Source: Myxococcus fulvus (GTDB lineage Bacteria; Myxococcota; Myxococcia; Myxococcales; Myxococcaceae). From it: a stretch of 64,000 nt of DNA. Each line of letters begins with the position of its first letter. The first letter of the stretch is position 1. The stretch covers positions 186,001 through 250,000 of the forward strand of contig NZ_FOIB01000005.1 in assembly GCF_900111765.1 (NCBI RefSeq). The letters are read 5' to 3'. Made by a program: the position numbers and the translations under genes. A model generated the notes under the pieces. It was not told the origin of the DNA, searched no databases, and saw only the letters and a list, made by a program, of their open reading frames with translations. Positions 41,930-53,000 of the stretch are shown here, piece by piece.

Positions 41930-44617
41930 TCAGCCCGCGGGGAACCACCACGACAGCTTGAGCGCGAAGGTGTGTCCCCCCGGGCTCAAGAGCGCGTCGC
42001 CCAGCGCCTTGGGCGCCAGCGCGTTGCCCCCGAGCGAGTCGGCGGAGCGGTCCTGCTGCCACACCGCGTAGAGCGTGCTGCCCGGTCGCCACTCCCAGCG
42101 CAGCACCACGTTGCTGCGGAAGGAGCGGACGTTGAAGTCCTGGTTGGCCAGCTGGAAGCCGCTCGCGCCGTCCGTCACGTCCCAGTCTCCGCCCTCCCCT
42201 CGCGACAGCGACGTGCCGTCCTGGCCGTACCTGCGCAGCTGGCGTCCGCGCGCGCGGGCCAGCTCACCGGGCGCGCTGAAGACACCGCTGGACGCGAACG
42301 GCTCCGCGTAGGCCTCCAGGCTCAGGTCCGGGGTGATGAAGAGGTTGGCGCGCAAGCGCAGCGCCAGCTCGCGGCGTCGCACCGCGCCGAAGACGTAGCG
42401 CCGCGCATACGTCTCCTCCCGGCCACCGTCCAGCGTGGCCATGTACTGACGGGCCTCCGTGTAGAGCGAGCCCACGGGCTCCACCGACAGGCGCAGGTTG
42501 CGCAGGGGCTGCACGGTGACCGAGCCCGTCAACGTGCCTCCGCCGCTGCCGTCCTCGTACGTCCACGCCAGCGCGTCCACCTCCCACAGGTTCGTCCCGG
42601 AGGCGTTGTTGTTCAGGATGAGGCCCGCCTCCAGTCCCTGGGGCGTCTGCATCAGCGGACCGCCGCGCGTGAGCTGGTCCGAGTAGGCGCGCGGGTAGTA
42701 GGTGACGAGCAGGCTCGCCTCCCAGAAGTTGGGGAACGTCACCTCCCCGCTGAACATGAACTGGTTCACCGTGCGCGTGCCGCCGTGGTTCCAGTTGCCG
42801 TACGTCAAGAGGCCCAGCTTGTAGCCGCGCAGGAAGGTGCCCGGGTTCGTCTCGCGGTAGTACAGCCCCAGGTTCAGGTCCACGTCGTCCGTGGTGCTCA
42901 GCCGGCCCAGCTCGTTGAGCTCGAAGCCCGGGGACTCCACGCCCACGCTGCCGTTCCACAGCCAGTGCTCGCCGCTCTGGCGCACCACCTTCGCGCCCAC
43001 GGTGTAGCCCGACATCGAGCGGGACTCCGGGTCCAACCGGACGTAGGTCTGGTCCGGCCGCTGGAAGTAGCGCGCGCTGGAGCGCTGCAGCCGGAGGATG
43101 GCCGCGGGGTCTCCTCGCACCAGGCTGCCGCCCGCGAAGCCGGAGACGATGTACTCGCCGTCGCGCAGCCGCAGCCGGAAGTCCGCGCCGCCCGTGTACG
43201 CCTCGCGCGCCAGCTCCCCCGTGCGCCCCTCGCCCTCGCCGATGTCGCGGTGGACGGTGGTGAGCGTGGCGCCCACCGTCGAGCCCTTGCCCAGCTCCTG
43301 CTGCGCGCGCAGCACGCCGAAGCCCGTGCGCGAGTCCACCTTCACGCGCCCCTGCTCCTGGGACGCGAAGTCGTACGTGTCCGCGTAGCCTTCCCCCGTG
43401 AGGGCCCCGAGCACGCCCAGCGACAACCCCGACGACAGGCGCCCGGTGAGCTTCGCCGCGCCCCAGATGGGCGTCGCCCGCGACGGCTCCACGTAGTCCG
43501 CGCTGGCGCGCAGCCGGGGCGCCGCGCCGATGCGCCGCGAGTAGAAGTAGGCGGGCCCGTTGTTGTTCGTGTTGTTGTTGTTGAACAGCTGGCTGCCCTC
43601 GGTGAAGAAGGGCCGCCGCTCGTCGACCACCACCTCGAAGTCCGTGAGGTTCACCTGGGCCGGGTCCGCGTCGATCTGCCCGAAGTCCGGGTTCACCGTC
43701 ACGTCCAGGTTCAGGTTGGGCCCCAGCCCCACCTTGCCGTCCACGCCCACGCGCGCCGAGTACGCGCGCCGGTCCTCGAAGGGCGTGCCCTCGCGCGGAT
43801 TGGCGCCGGAGTCCAGGCGCCAGTCCCCCGTCACGTACGGCAACAGCTCGATGCGACGCGAGGGGGCCACGCCTCGCAGGCCCGACAGCGCGCCGAAGCG
43901 CGAGGACCAGCCGGTGATGTCGCGCGGCACCACCACCCAGAAGTCGTCCTCGTTGCGACGCGGGATGACGCGCTGGATGTTGAGGCCCCACACCTGCTCG
44001 TTGGCCGCGTCGAAGCGCAGCTGCGAGAACGGGATGCGCAGCTCCGCCACCCACCCGTCCGCCGTCCGCGTGGTGCGCGCCTCCCACACCGGGTTGAAGG
44101 ACAGGTCGACGACGTACTCGTGGTCATCCGGGTGGTACCAGTCCACCCGCACCCCGGCCGCGGTGACGGCGAAGCTGTAGGCCGTGCGCCTGTCGCGGTA
44201 CGTGTCCAGGGAGATGATGAGCCGCTCGGCCGAGCCGCTCTCGTCCCGCCGGGTCATCACCGTCTCGATGTCCTCCGGACCCAGGCTGGACATGCGCGCG
44301 CCCACGTAGAGCGCGTCCGCGTCGTACACGAAGGCGACCTCGGTCTTCACCGAGGCGGGCGTGCCCTGCACGGGCTCCTTCTGGAGGAAGTCGCTGGTGA
44401 AGGTGGCCTGCCTCCACACGTCGTCATCCAGCACGCCGTCCAGCGCCGGGCCCTTGTCCACCCGGCTCGCCTGGAGGTGCCGCCCCTCCACCACCACGGT
44501 GGGCACCTGCGCGAGGGCCAGCGGCCCCCACGTCAGCAGCAGGAGGAGGAGCCAGGCGGATGCCCGGTGCGCGCGCGCGCCGCGCCTGTCGACGAGGGCC
44601 ACCACGCGTCCGCTCAC
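41930..44617 (-). CDS. DUF5916-type outer-membrane protein (CBM9-like domain plus beta-barrel)
   Basis: About 895 residues from GTG 44617, whose bases overlap the MFS gene stop (GTGA). A signal peptide (ASAWLLLLLLTWGPLALAQ) is followed by a CBM9-like domain (VDKGPALDGVLDDDVWRQAT, VKTEVAFVYDADALYVGARM). A long region rich in alternating strands then ends in Trp-Phe near the C-terminus (ALKLSWWFPAG), as in outer-membrane barrels. The segment FVVDERRPFFTEGSQLF-like (DERRPFFTEGSQLF) is characteristic of the DUF5916 family. It is likely an outer-membrane transport or binding protein. Position after an MFS exporter in an NRPS-divergent operon suggests a role in export or in handling the product (inference). 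Confidence 0.8.
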   Translation of the reverse strand: MSGRVVALVDRRGARAHRASAWLLLLLLTWGPLALAQVPTVVVEGRHLQASRVDKGPALDGVLDDDVWRQATFTSDFLQKEPVQGTPASVKTEVAFVYDADALYVGARMSSLGPEDIETVMTRRDESGSAERLIISLDTYRDRRTAYSFAVTAAGVRVDWYHPDDHEYVVDLSFNPVWEARTTRTADGWVAELRIPFSQLRFDAANEQVWGLNIQRVIPRRNEDDFWVVVPRDITGWSSRFGALSGLRGVAPSRRIELLPYVTGDWRLDSGANPREGTPFEDRRAYSARVGVDGKVGLGPNLNLDVTVNPDFGQIDADPAQVNLTDFEVVVDERRPFFTEGSQLFNNNNTNNNGPAYFYSRRIGAAPRLRASADYVEPSRATPIWGAAKLTGRLSSGLSLGVLGALTGEGYADTYDFASQEQGRVKVDSRTGFGVLRAQQELGKGSTVGATLTTVHRDIGEGEGRTGELAREAYTGGADFRLRLRDGEYIVSGFAGGSLVRGDPAAILRLQRSSARYFQRPDQTYVRLDPESRSMSGYTVGAKVVRQSGEHWLWNGSVGVESPGFELNELGRLSTTDDVDLNLGLYYRETNPGTFLRGYKLGLLTYGNWNHGGTRTVNQFMFSGEVTFPNFWEASLLVTYYPRAYSDQLTRGGPLMQTPQGLEAGLILNNNASGTNLWEVDALAWTYEDGSGGGTLTGSVTVQPLRNLRLSVEPVGSLYTEARQYMATLDGGREETYARRYVFGAVRRRELALRLRANLFITPDLSLEAYAEPFASSGVFSAPGELARARGRQLRRYGQDGTSLSRGEGGDWDVTDGASGFQLANQDFNVRSFRSNVVLRWEWRPGSTLYAVWQQDRSADSLGGNALAPKALGDALLSPGGHTFALKLSWWFPAG

Positions 44618-45864
44618 TCCACGCTGACGGCCGCGCGAGGAGGCTCCACCCGGGGCGCCGCGCGCAGGGCGGTGACGGCGCGGGCCAGTCGGGTGCCCGC
44701 CACGAGCGCCGCCACCATCAGGATGATGCCCGCCAGCCCCGTGATTCGCCGCGTGTCCACCAGGTCGATGAGGTAGCCCGCGCTGCTCGCGCCCAAGAGC
44801 AGGCACGCGGTGCTCACGGAGCGGAAGACGCCCATCACCCGGCCCAGCAGCCCCAGCTCCACGTGCGTCTGCATCAGCGGCCCCAGGCCCACGTTGAGCA
44901 GCACGTTGCCCAGGCCGATGAACACCATGCCGCCCATGGCCACCGCCAGCGACGGCGCCACCGCCATCAGCAGCACGCCCAGGCCGCACACGCCCAGCCC
45001 CAGCCCCGGCAGCCACTCCAGCCGCAGCCGCCGGTGCAGGCCACCCGCCACGGCGAAGCCCGCGAACATGGACACGCCCAGCGTCGTGCCCAGCCACGCC
45101 AGCCGGTCCTCGGGCAGCCCCAGCTCCCGCGTCACCAGGTAGAGCTGCACCACCTCGATGAGCCCCGAGGCCGCCATCGCCAGCGCGCCCAGCCCCAACA
45201 GGCTGCGCACGAACACGCTGCCCCGGACGTACGCGAGCCCCTCCTTCGCCTCGCGCAGCACGGACGTGCCTTGCGCGGACGGCGCGCTCACGCAGCGCGC
45301 GCGGATGGCCAGGTTGATGCACATGGCCACCAGGAAGGACGCCGAGTCGAGCGCGAAGCTCACCCACGGCCCCAGCACGAAGTAGATGCCCGTGCCCAGC
45401 GCCATGCCCAGGATCATGATGGCGCTCGTCGTCGCCTGCCTGAGCGAGCTGGCCGCCACCAGGTCCTCGCGCGGCACCGTGGAGCGGATCAACGCCACCC
45501 GCGCCGGGTCATACAGCTGCTCCACCGCGCTGGAGCAGAAGGCCACCGCGTACGCGAGCGGCAGGCTCTGCTTCGCCACCGCCACCAGCTGCAGCAGGCT
45601 CAGCACGCACCGGGCGGCGTCACAGAACACCATGACGCTGCGCCGCTCCCACCGGTCCGCCAGCGTCCCCGCCGTCAGCCCCAAGAGGAGCGCGGGCGCC
45701 GTCGTCGCCACGGTGATGGCCGCCGTGGCCACGGGGGACTCGCCCCCGGTGACGGAGAAGACCCAGAACAGGAGCGCCATGTTGCGCAGCCAGTCCCCGA
45801 GTCCGGAGACCAGCTGGCCACACCAGATGAGCGCGAAGTCACGATGTCTCAGGACCGCGAAGAT
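44614..45864 (-). CDS. MFS transporter, probable exporter of the NRPS product
   Basis: A major facilitator of the enterobactin/macrolide-exporter type with about twelve transmembrane segments. The loop 2-3 motif GTLADRWERRSVM is present. The first ATG (45780) would give 388 residues but cuts helix 1. In-frame upstream sequence reads FAVLRHRDFALIWCGQLVSG, a normal MFS N-terminus. No ATG, GTG or TTG precedes it in frame, but an ATC at 45864 has AGGGGG five bases upstream and would give 416 residues. I extended to that codon; an internal CTG (45852) is also possible. It is 16 bp from the dioxygenase stop and overlaps the DUF5916 gene. Confidence 0.8.
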   Translation of the reverse strand: MFAVLRHRDFALIWCGQLVSGLGDWLRNMALLFWVFSVTGGESPVATAAITVATTAPALLLGLTAGTLADRWERRSVMVFCDAARCVLSLLQLVAVAKQSLPLAYAVAFCSSAVEQLYDPARVALIRSTVPREDLVAASSLRQATTSAIMILGMALGTGIYFVLGPWVSFALDSASFLVAMCINLAIRARCVSAPSAQGTSVLREAKEGLAYVRGSVFVRSLLGLGALAMAASGLIEVVQLYLVTRELGLPEDRLAWLGTTLGVSMFAGFAVAGGLHRRLRLEWLPGLGLGVCGLGVLLMAVAPSLAVAMGGMVFIGLGNVLLNVGLGPLMQTHVELGLLGRVMGVFRSVSTACLLLGASSAGYLIDLVDTRRITGLAGIILMVAALVAGTRLARAVTALRAAPRVEPPRAAVSVE

Positions 45865-45880
45865 GGGAGCCCCCTGCCGC

Positions 45881-46867
45881 TCAGCGGTCGCGCTCGGAGC
45901 GCATCTCGCCCATCGCCACCACCACCCGACGCGCCCCCGCGAAGGGCGTCCGGCCGTGGGTCACGAGCATGTTGTCCAGCAGCATCACGTCCCCCGCCTG
46001 CCAGGGGAAGGCGAACGTCGTCTTCAGGAACGCCTCGCGCACCTCCTCCAGGTCCGCGTCGCTGATGGGCGTGCCGTCCCCGTACAGGCTGTTGCGCGGC
46101 AGGTCCTCCTCCTTGAAGACCATCCGCATCGCCGCGCTCACCTTCGGCCCCAGATTGGATACGTGGAAAAGATGCGCCTGGTTGAACCAGACATCCTCTC
46201 CGGTGAGGGGGTGCTTCATGACCGCCGGGCGCACGGAGCGGGTCCGCAAGCGATTTCCGCCCAACCACTCCACCTGCATCCCCACACGCTCACAGTACGC
46301 GTCCACCTGGGCCCGGTCCTCGGTCTGAAAGACTTTCTGCCAGGGGAGGTCAACGCCCGTGCCGTAATTTCTCACATACATCACCCGGTTCCGGGTGAAG
46401 CGCTCACGCACTTCGGGTGAGAGACATTCGAGGACGGCCCGGCTGTCTGCGATGGGTGTGGCGCCACCCTCCAGAGAAGGTTGTACGCAGTGAAAGAACA
46501 ACTTCATCGGCCAGGCCGACGCGTACGACATTTCATTGTGTTGCGGAATCGTCTCGTTCGCGGGGTACTCGGTGGATGTGTACACCTTGCCGCTGACTTC
46601 CGTCCGCGGCGTGGAACGTTCCTGATACTCGGACAGGGACGGCTGGATACATTCCGCGAAGCGCTCGAACGCCTCCACGCCCGGCACGCGAAAGCCACGG
46701 AAGAGCATGGCCGGCCGCTGTGCGAGCAGGTGCCTCAGCGCCTCGCCGTGAGCACGTCCCCACTCGACCAGGTCCACGCCTTCCCGCTCGGGGCCGAGCG
46801 CCAGCAGACACGGCGGTGCCCCTGGCAGCGCACGCTGCGACACGTCCGAAAGAACTCGCAGATCCAA
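45881..46867 (-). CDS. TauD/TfdA-family Fe(II)/2OG dioxygenase (SyrP-like)
   Basis: A 328-residue protein starting at TTG 46867 with AGGAGAAG four bases upstream. The facial triad is H110 and E112 in PQHNEMS (HxE rather than the usual HxD) and the distal His in LVTHGRTPF, with the 2OG-binding Arg near the C-terminus (AGARRVVVAMGEM). This pattern occurs in SyrP-type enzymes that beta-hydroxylate amino acids loaded on NRPS carrier domains. It is divergent from the NRPS genes and heads the operon with the exporter, so tailoring of the peptide is the likely role. Confidence 0.82.
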   Translation of the reverse strand: MDLRVLSDVSQRALPGAPPCLLALGPEREGVDLVEWGRAHGEALRHLLAQRPAMLFRGFRVPGVEAFERFAECIQPSLSEYQERSTPRTEVSGKVYTSTEYPANETIPQHNEMSYASAWPMKLFFHCVQPSLEGGATPIADSRAVLECLSPEVRERFTRNRVMYVRNYGTGVDLPWQKVFQTEDRAQVDAYCERVGMQVEWLGGNRLRTRSVRPAVMKHPLTGEDVWFNQAHLFHVSNLGPKVSAAMRMVFKEEDLPRNSLYGDGTPISDADLEEVREAFLKTTFAFPWQAGDVMLLDNMLVTHGRTPFAGARRVVVAMGEMRSERDR

Positions 46868-46960
46868 CGGCTTCTCCTACTCCACCAGAGCCCTCGGCTC
46901 CGCGCGGACATGGGCCCTGTGTGACACACCCTCGACCTGGGCGCGCTTCACGGACCCCTC

Positions 46961-46988
46961 TTGACTTCCAGGCATTACCACTTAAAAG
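46961..46988 (+). promoter_or_regulatory. Candidate NRPS promoter in an AT-rich divergent region
   Basis: TTGACT (46961-46966) and TAAAAG (46983-46988) are separated by 16 bp, within a strikingly AT-rich stretch (TTAAAAGATTTGAATTCG) in an otherwise GC-rich region between the dioxygenase and NRPS starts. It points toward the NRPS genes. A leader of roughly 70-110 bases would follow. Confidence 0.45.
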
Positions 46989-47061
46989 ATTTGAATTCGA
47001 TTAGCAACAGTCACCGGGACTGAGATGGACAGACAACGAGTCGAGCCGCGCGTGCGCCGTT

Positions 47062-50000
47062 GTGGGTCCCCACTCCGCGAATAAATCAGACAGGGGCATT
47101 GGCTTGCCTTCCGCCAGCAGTCAGCACCGGTCCCCCTCGGGCCGGCCTCATTCCCGTTGTGTCACATCCGGCCAGCGGCGCTTCTGGTTCCTGGACCAGT
47201 TGGAGCGCCACAATCCCTTCCACAATCAGCTCGTCACCCTGGAACTTCACGGGGTGGTTGAACCGGCCGAGCTGGGGCGACGTCTCACGGCCTTGACCCT
47301 GCGACACGACATCCTGCGCGCGCGCTTCACGGCGCACGAAGGACAGCCGTTGCAACAGATACAGGCGGAGCAGCCTCCGGCGTTCCGCCAGGTGGACCTC
47401 CAGGGTCTTCCGCCCGCGGAGCGCGAGGCGCGGGAGGCGGCGCTCGCGAGCGAGGAGGCGCTGCATCCGTTCGACCTGGAGACCGGGCCGCTGCTTCGCG
47501 CGACGCTGGTGAAGCGGGGCGCGGCGGCGCACCTGTTGCTGTTGTCATTCCACCAGATGGTGTGCGACGCGGGCTCGGTACCGGTGCTGGTGGAGTCGCT
47601 GGCGGCGGTGCTCACCGGGCGGGACGACGTGGCGGGCCCGTACGTGGAGGTCGCCGAGCGGCAGCAGCAGTGGCTGCGCTCGGCGGAGGCGAAGGAGCAG
47701 GTGGAGGCGTGGCGGGTGGCGCTGGACGGCGCGCCCCAGGTGCTCGCGCTCCCCACGGACCAGGCGCGGCCGACGGTCCAGACGTACAGCAGCGCGACCG
47801 AGCGACAGGGCGTGTCCCTGGAGCTGACGCGCCGGCTGGAGGCGCTCGCCCGGGCGGAGGGCTCGGGCCTCTTCGAGGTGCTGCTCGCGGCGCTCCAGAC
47901 GGTGCTGTACCGCTACACCGGGCAGGAGGACCTGTGCATCGGCACGCCGGCGAGCCTGCGTGAGCCGTCCGAGCAAGGCGTGCTGGGCTGGTTCGGGAAC
48001 ATGCTCGTGCTGCGCGGCCACCCGCGCGCCGGCACGTCGTTCCGCGAGCAGGTGTCCCAGGCGCGCCGGACGCACCAGTGGGCGCTCGCGCACGCGGCCG
48101 TGCCGTTCGAGCACCTGGTGGAGACGCTCCAGGTGGAGCGGAGCCTGGTCTACACGCCCTACTTCCAGGTGACGCTCGAGCTGGAGGCCGCGCCGCCTCC
48201 GTCCTTCGAGACGCCGGGCGCGAGCGTGCGGCAGCTCCCGCTGGAGACCCGCTTCGCGCGGTATGACCTGTCGCTGACGGTGACCCCCGGACCGGCGGGG
48301 CTGGAGCTGGCCTTCACCTACAACACGGACCTGTTCCACGCGGACACCGTGCGCCGGATGCAGGGCCACCTGCTCAACGTGCTGCGACACGCGGTGGACG
48401 CGCCGGAGACGCGGCTGGGTGAGCTGTCGCTGCTGTCCGCCGACGAGCTGGAGCGGACGCTGCGGACGTGGAACGCGACGACGGCGGCCTACCCGCGTGA
48501 GCGGCTCATCCACGAGCTCATCGCCGACCAGGCCCGCCTGCGGCCCGACGCGGTGGCCGTCACGCATGGCGACGGGCGCCTCACGTACGGCGAGCTGGAG
48601 CGACGCTCGAACCAGGTGGCCCACGCGCTGAGGGCGAAGGGCCTGGGGCCGGGGCGGCTCGCGGGCATCTGCATGGAGCGCTCGCTGGAGATGCTCGTCG
48701 GACTGCTCGGCATCCTGAAGTCCGGCGGCGCGTACCTGCCGCTGGACCCGACGTATCCCCGGGAGCGGCTGCGCTACATGCTCCGGGACTCGGGCGCCGC
48801 GCTGCTGGTGACGCAGGAGCGGCTGCTGGAGCGGCTGCCGACCCAGGACGTGCCCGTGCTGGTGCTGGAGCACGAGGCGCTGGACGCGCTGAGCGCAGAG
48901 CCTCCCGCGGTGCGCATGACGTCCGAGCAGCCGGCGTACGTCATCTACACCTCCGGCTCGACGGGCAAGCCCAAGGGCGTGCTGCTGTCGCACCGGGGCC
49001 TGGTCAACCACGTCACCTCGCTCCAGGGGACGTACCAGCTCACGGCGGAGGACCGCATCCTCCAGTGCACGTCCATCAGCTTCGACATCTCGCTGGAGGA
49101 GATCTTCCCCACGCTGGCCACGGGCGCCACGCTGGTGCTGCTGCCCTTCGAGCGCCTGCCGTCCGTCGCCGAGTTCCTGCGCATGGTGGAGCACGAGCGG
49201 CTCACCGTGCTGAACGTGCCCACGGCGTACTGGCACGAGTGGGTCACCGACGCCACGCTCCGACAGGCCCAGCCTCCGTCGGACGTGCGGCTGGTCATCG
49301 TGGGCGGCGAGCGCGCGGCGCCGGAGCAGCTCGCCCTGTGGCGCGCGCTCACGGGGGAGCGGCTCGGGTGGTTCAACGCCTACGGCCCCACCGAGTCCAC
49401 CATCACCTCCACGCTCTTCGCGCTGCCGCCCGGCGCCCCCACGCCCGGCGCGCACCTGGGCATCCCCATCGGCCGGCCCATCGCCAACACGCGGGTGTAC
49501 CTGCTGGACGCGAACGGACGCCCCGTGCCCCTGGGCGTGCCGGGTGAGCTCTACATCGGCGGTGACGGCCTGGCGCACGGCTACCTGGGCCGGCCGGAGC
49601 TGACCGCCGAGCGCTTCGTGCCGGACGCGTTCAGCGGCGAGCCGGGCGCGCGCCTGTACCGCACCGGAGACCTGGCCAGCCAGCTGCCGGACGGGCAGCT
49701 GCGCTTCCTGGGACGCGTGGACCACCAGGTGAAGGTGCGCGGCTTCCGCATCGAGCTGGGTGAGCTGGAGGCGCACCTGATGGAGCACCCCGCGGTGCGC
49801 GACGCGGTGGCGGTGGCGCGCGAGGACTCACCGGGGCAGCCCCGGCTGGTGGCCTACGTGGTGCCCTCGCCGCCGGGCGAGGCCTGGGGTGACGGCATCG
49901 ACGAGCAGGAGCTCAACGACGAGCAGATCTCCCAGTGGCAGACGCTCTACGACGACGCCTACCACCGCGCCGCGGACGAGGAGGACGGCGAGTTCAACAC

Positions 50001-53000
50001 CGCGAGCTGGAACAGCAGCTACACGGGCCAGCCGATCACCGCCGAGGAGATGCGCGAGTTCGTGGACCACTCGGTCCAGCGCATCCTGGACCTGAAGCCC
50101 CGGCGGGTGCTGGAGATTGGCTGCGGCACGGGCCTGTTGCTGGTGCGAATCGCGCCGCACTGCGAGCACTTCACCGGCGCGGACTTCGCGCAGGGCGCGC
50201 TCAAGGGCCTGCGGCGCTTCGTGGACACGATGTCGCCGAAGCTCGGCTCGGTGGCGCTGCTGCACCGGGGCGCCGAGGACTTCACGGGCATCGAGCCCGG
50301 CTCGCACGACACGGTGGTCATCAACTCCGTGCTCCAGCACTTCCCCACGGTGGACTACCTGGTGAAGGTGCTCGAGGGCGCGGTGGCCACGGTGGGCGAG
50401 CGGGGCCGCGTGTTCGTGGGCGACGTGCGCAGCCTGTCGCTGCTGGAGTCCTTCGCGCTCTCCGTGGAGCTGTTCCGGGCGCGGGACACGCTGCCGCTGG
50501 AGCAGCTGTCCCAGGCCGTCCGCCGGCGTGTGTCGCTGGACAACGAGCTGGTGGTGGACCCGGCGTTCTTCCTCGCGCTGCGCGCCCACCTGCCCCGCAT
50601 CCAGCGGGTGGACCTGTGGCCCAAGCGCGGCCAGCACCACAACGAGCTGACGTGCTTCCGCTATGACGTCGTGCTGCACGTCGGCGACGCGGCCGAGGCC
50701 GTGGACCCGTACGCGGGCACGGTGCTGGACTGGAAGCGCGACGGCCTGACCATGGCGAAGCTGCGGCGGACGCTCGAGCTGGAGCGGCCCGAGCAGCTCG
50801 CGGTGACGCGCATCCCCAACGCGCGCCTGACGGAGGTGCGGCGGGCCCGCGAAGTCCTGGAGCGCGACGAGCGCCCCACGACGGTGGGAGACCTGCGCGC
50901 CGAATTGCGGAGCCAGCCCGAGCCCGACTGCGTCAACCCGGAGGAGCTCTGGGCCCTGGAGGCGGAGCTGCCGTACGCCGTCAGCCTGCACTGGTCCGGA
51001 GGCGAGGAGGACGGCGCCTTCGAGCTGCGCCTCCTGCGACAGGGCGCGGTGGCGCCCCCGCTCACGCCGTCCACCGAGCGGGCCTTCGTGGCGAAGCCGT
51101 GGCGCGCGTACACGAACCAGCCGCTGCAGGCGGCCCTGACGCGGCAGCTGGTGCCGCTGCTCCAGGAGCACCTCAAGCAGCGGGTGCCCGAGTACATGGT
51201 CCCCTCGGCCATCCTCAGCCTGGAGGTCCTGCCGCGCACGCCCAACGGCAAGGTGGACCGCAAGGCGCTCCCCGCCCCCAGCCAGGCGACCCTCGCGCGT
51301 CAGGTCGAAGCGGAGGCGACACGGACGCCGGTGGAGGAGCTGCTCGCCGGCATCTGGGCGGAGGTGCTCGGAGGCAGCGCCTTCGGACTCCACGACAACT
51401 TCTTCGAGCTGGGTGGCCACTCGCTGCTCGCCACGCAGGTCATCTCGCGCGTGGGCCGGGCCTTCGGCGTGGAGCTGCCGCTGCACGCGCTGTTCGAGAC
51501 GCCCACGCTTCGCGGGCTCGCGGAGAAGGTCACCCAGGAGCTGAGGACGCGGCGGGGCGTGAGCGTTCCTCCCGTGCGCGCGGCGGCCCGGGGCGACACC
51601 GTCCCCGCGTCCTCCGCGCAAGCACGGCTGTGGTTCACGCAGCGGATGGACCCGACGGGGGTCTCCTACAACACGCCGTTCGCCCTGGAGCTGAAGGGGC
51701 GGCTGGACGTCCCCGCGCTGGAGAAGAGCCTGCAGGCGCTGGCGCGACGCCACGAGGCGCTGCGCACCACCTTCCGCGAGGTCGACGAGGCGCTGGTCCA
51801 GGTCATCCACGCGTTCGAGCCTCGGCCCCTGCCCGTGGTGGACCTGGTCGGGCTGCCCGGGTCCGAGCAGGAGCAGCGACGCCAGCAGACGCTGGACGCG
51901 AACATCCGGACGCCGTTCGACCTGGAGCGCGGCCCGCTGCTGCGTCAGGTGCTCCTCCGCGCGGGCGAGGAGGACCACCTCCTGCTGCTGACCCTGCACC
52001 ACATCGTCTCCGACGGTTGGTCCATGGGCGTGGTCGTCCAGGAGCTGGGCCGGCTGTACGCGGCCTTCCGGGATGGGCTCGAGTCACCGCTGGAGGAGCT
52101 GACGCTCCAGTACGCGGACTACGCCCTGTGGCAGCGGCAGTGGCTCCAGGGAGAGACGCTGGAGCGGGGGCTGGCCTACTGGAAGCAGCAGCTCGGCTCG
52201 TCCTCGGGCGAGCTGGTGATGCCCACGGACCGCCCCCGCGCCTCGGCGACGCACCACCGCTCCGCCATCCAGCGCGCCCGGGTGAGCACGCCGCTGGTCG
52301 CCCAGCTCGACGCCCTGTGCCGTCGTGAGGGCGTCACCCTGTTCATGACGTTGCTGGCCACCTGGAACATCCTGCTGAGGCGCTACAGCGGGCAGGTGGA
52401 CATCAACGTCGGCACGCCCATCGCGAACCGGCACCGCGCGGAGATCGAGGGGCTGGTCGGCTTCTTCGTCAACTCGCTCGTCCTGCGCACGGACATGTCG
52501 GACGCGCCCTCGTTCCGCGCGCTGATGCACCGGGTGCGAGACGCCGCGCTGGAGGCCTACGCGCACCAGGACATCCCCTTCGAGCGCATCGTCGAGGCGG
52601 TGAGCCCGGAGCGCCGGCTGGACCAGCATCCGCTGTTCCAGGTGATGTTCGCGCTGCACAACGCGCCGCTCCAGCCGCCCACGTTCGACGAGCTGAGCAT
52701 GTCGTTCGAGGAGCTGGGCACGGGCACGGCCAAGTTCGAGCTCATCCTCACGACCGAGCAGGACGGGCCGGAGCTGGACCTGGCCCTGGAGTACGACACG
52801 GACCTGTACGACGCGGCCACCATCGAGCGCATGCTGGGCCACTACCAGGCCCTGCTCGCCTCCGCCGTCCGCGCGCCCGACACCTCCATCACCACGCTCC
52901 CGCTCCTCACCGACGCCGAGCGCCAGCAGCTCCTCGTCGACTGGAACGCCACCTCCACCGACTTCCCCCGCCACCACTGCATCCACGCGCTCTTCTCCGA

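Noticed and set aside
42264..44087. Alternative minus-strand frame within the DUF5916 gene
   Set aside because: Gly/Ala/Arg-rich shadow. The chosen frame has a signal peptide, CBM9-like motifs and barrel end.
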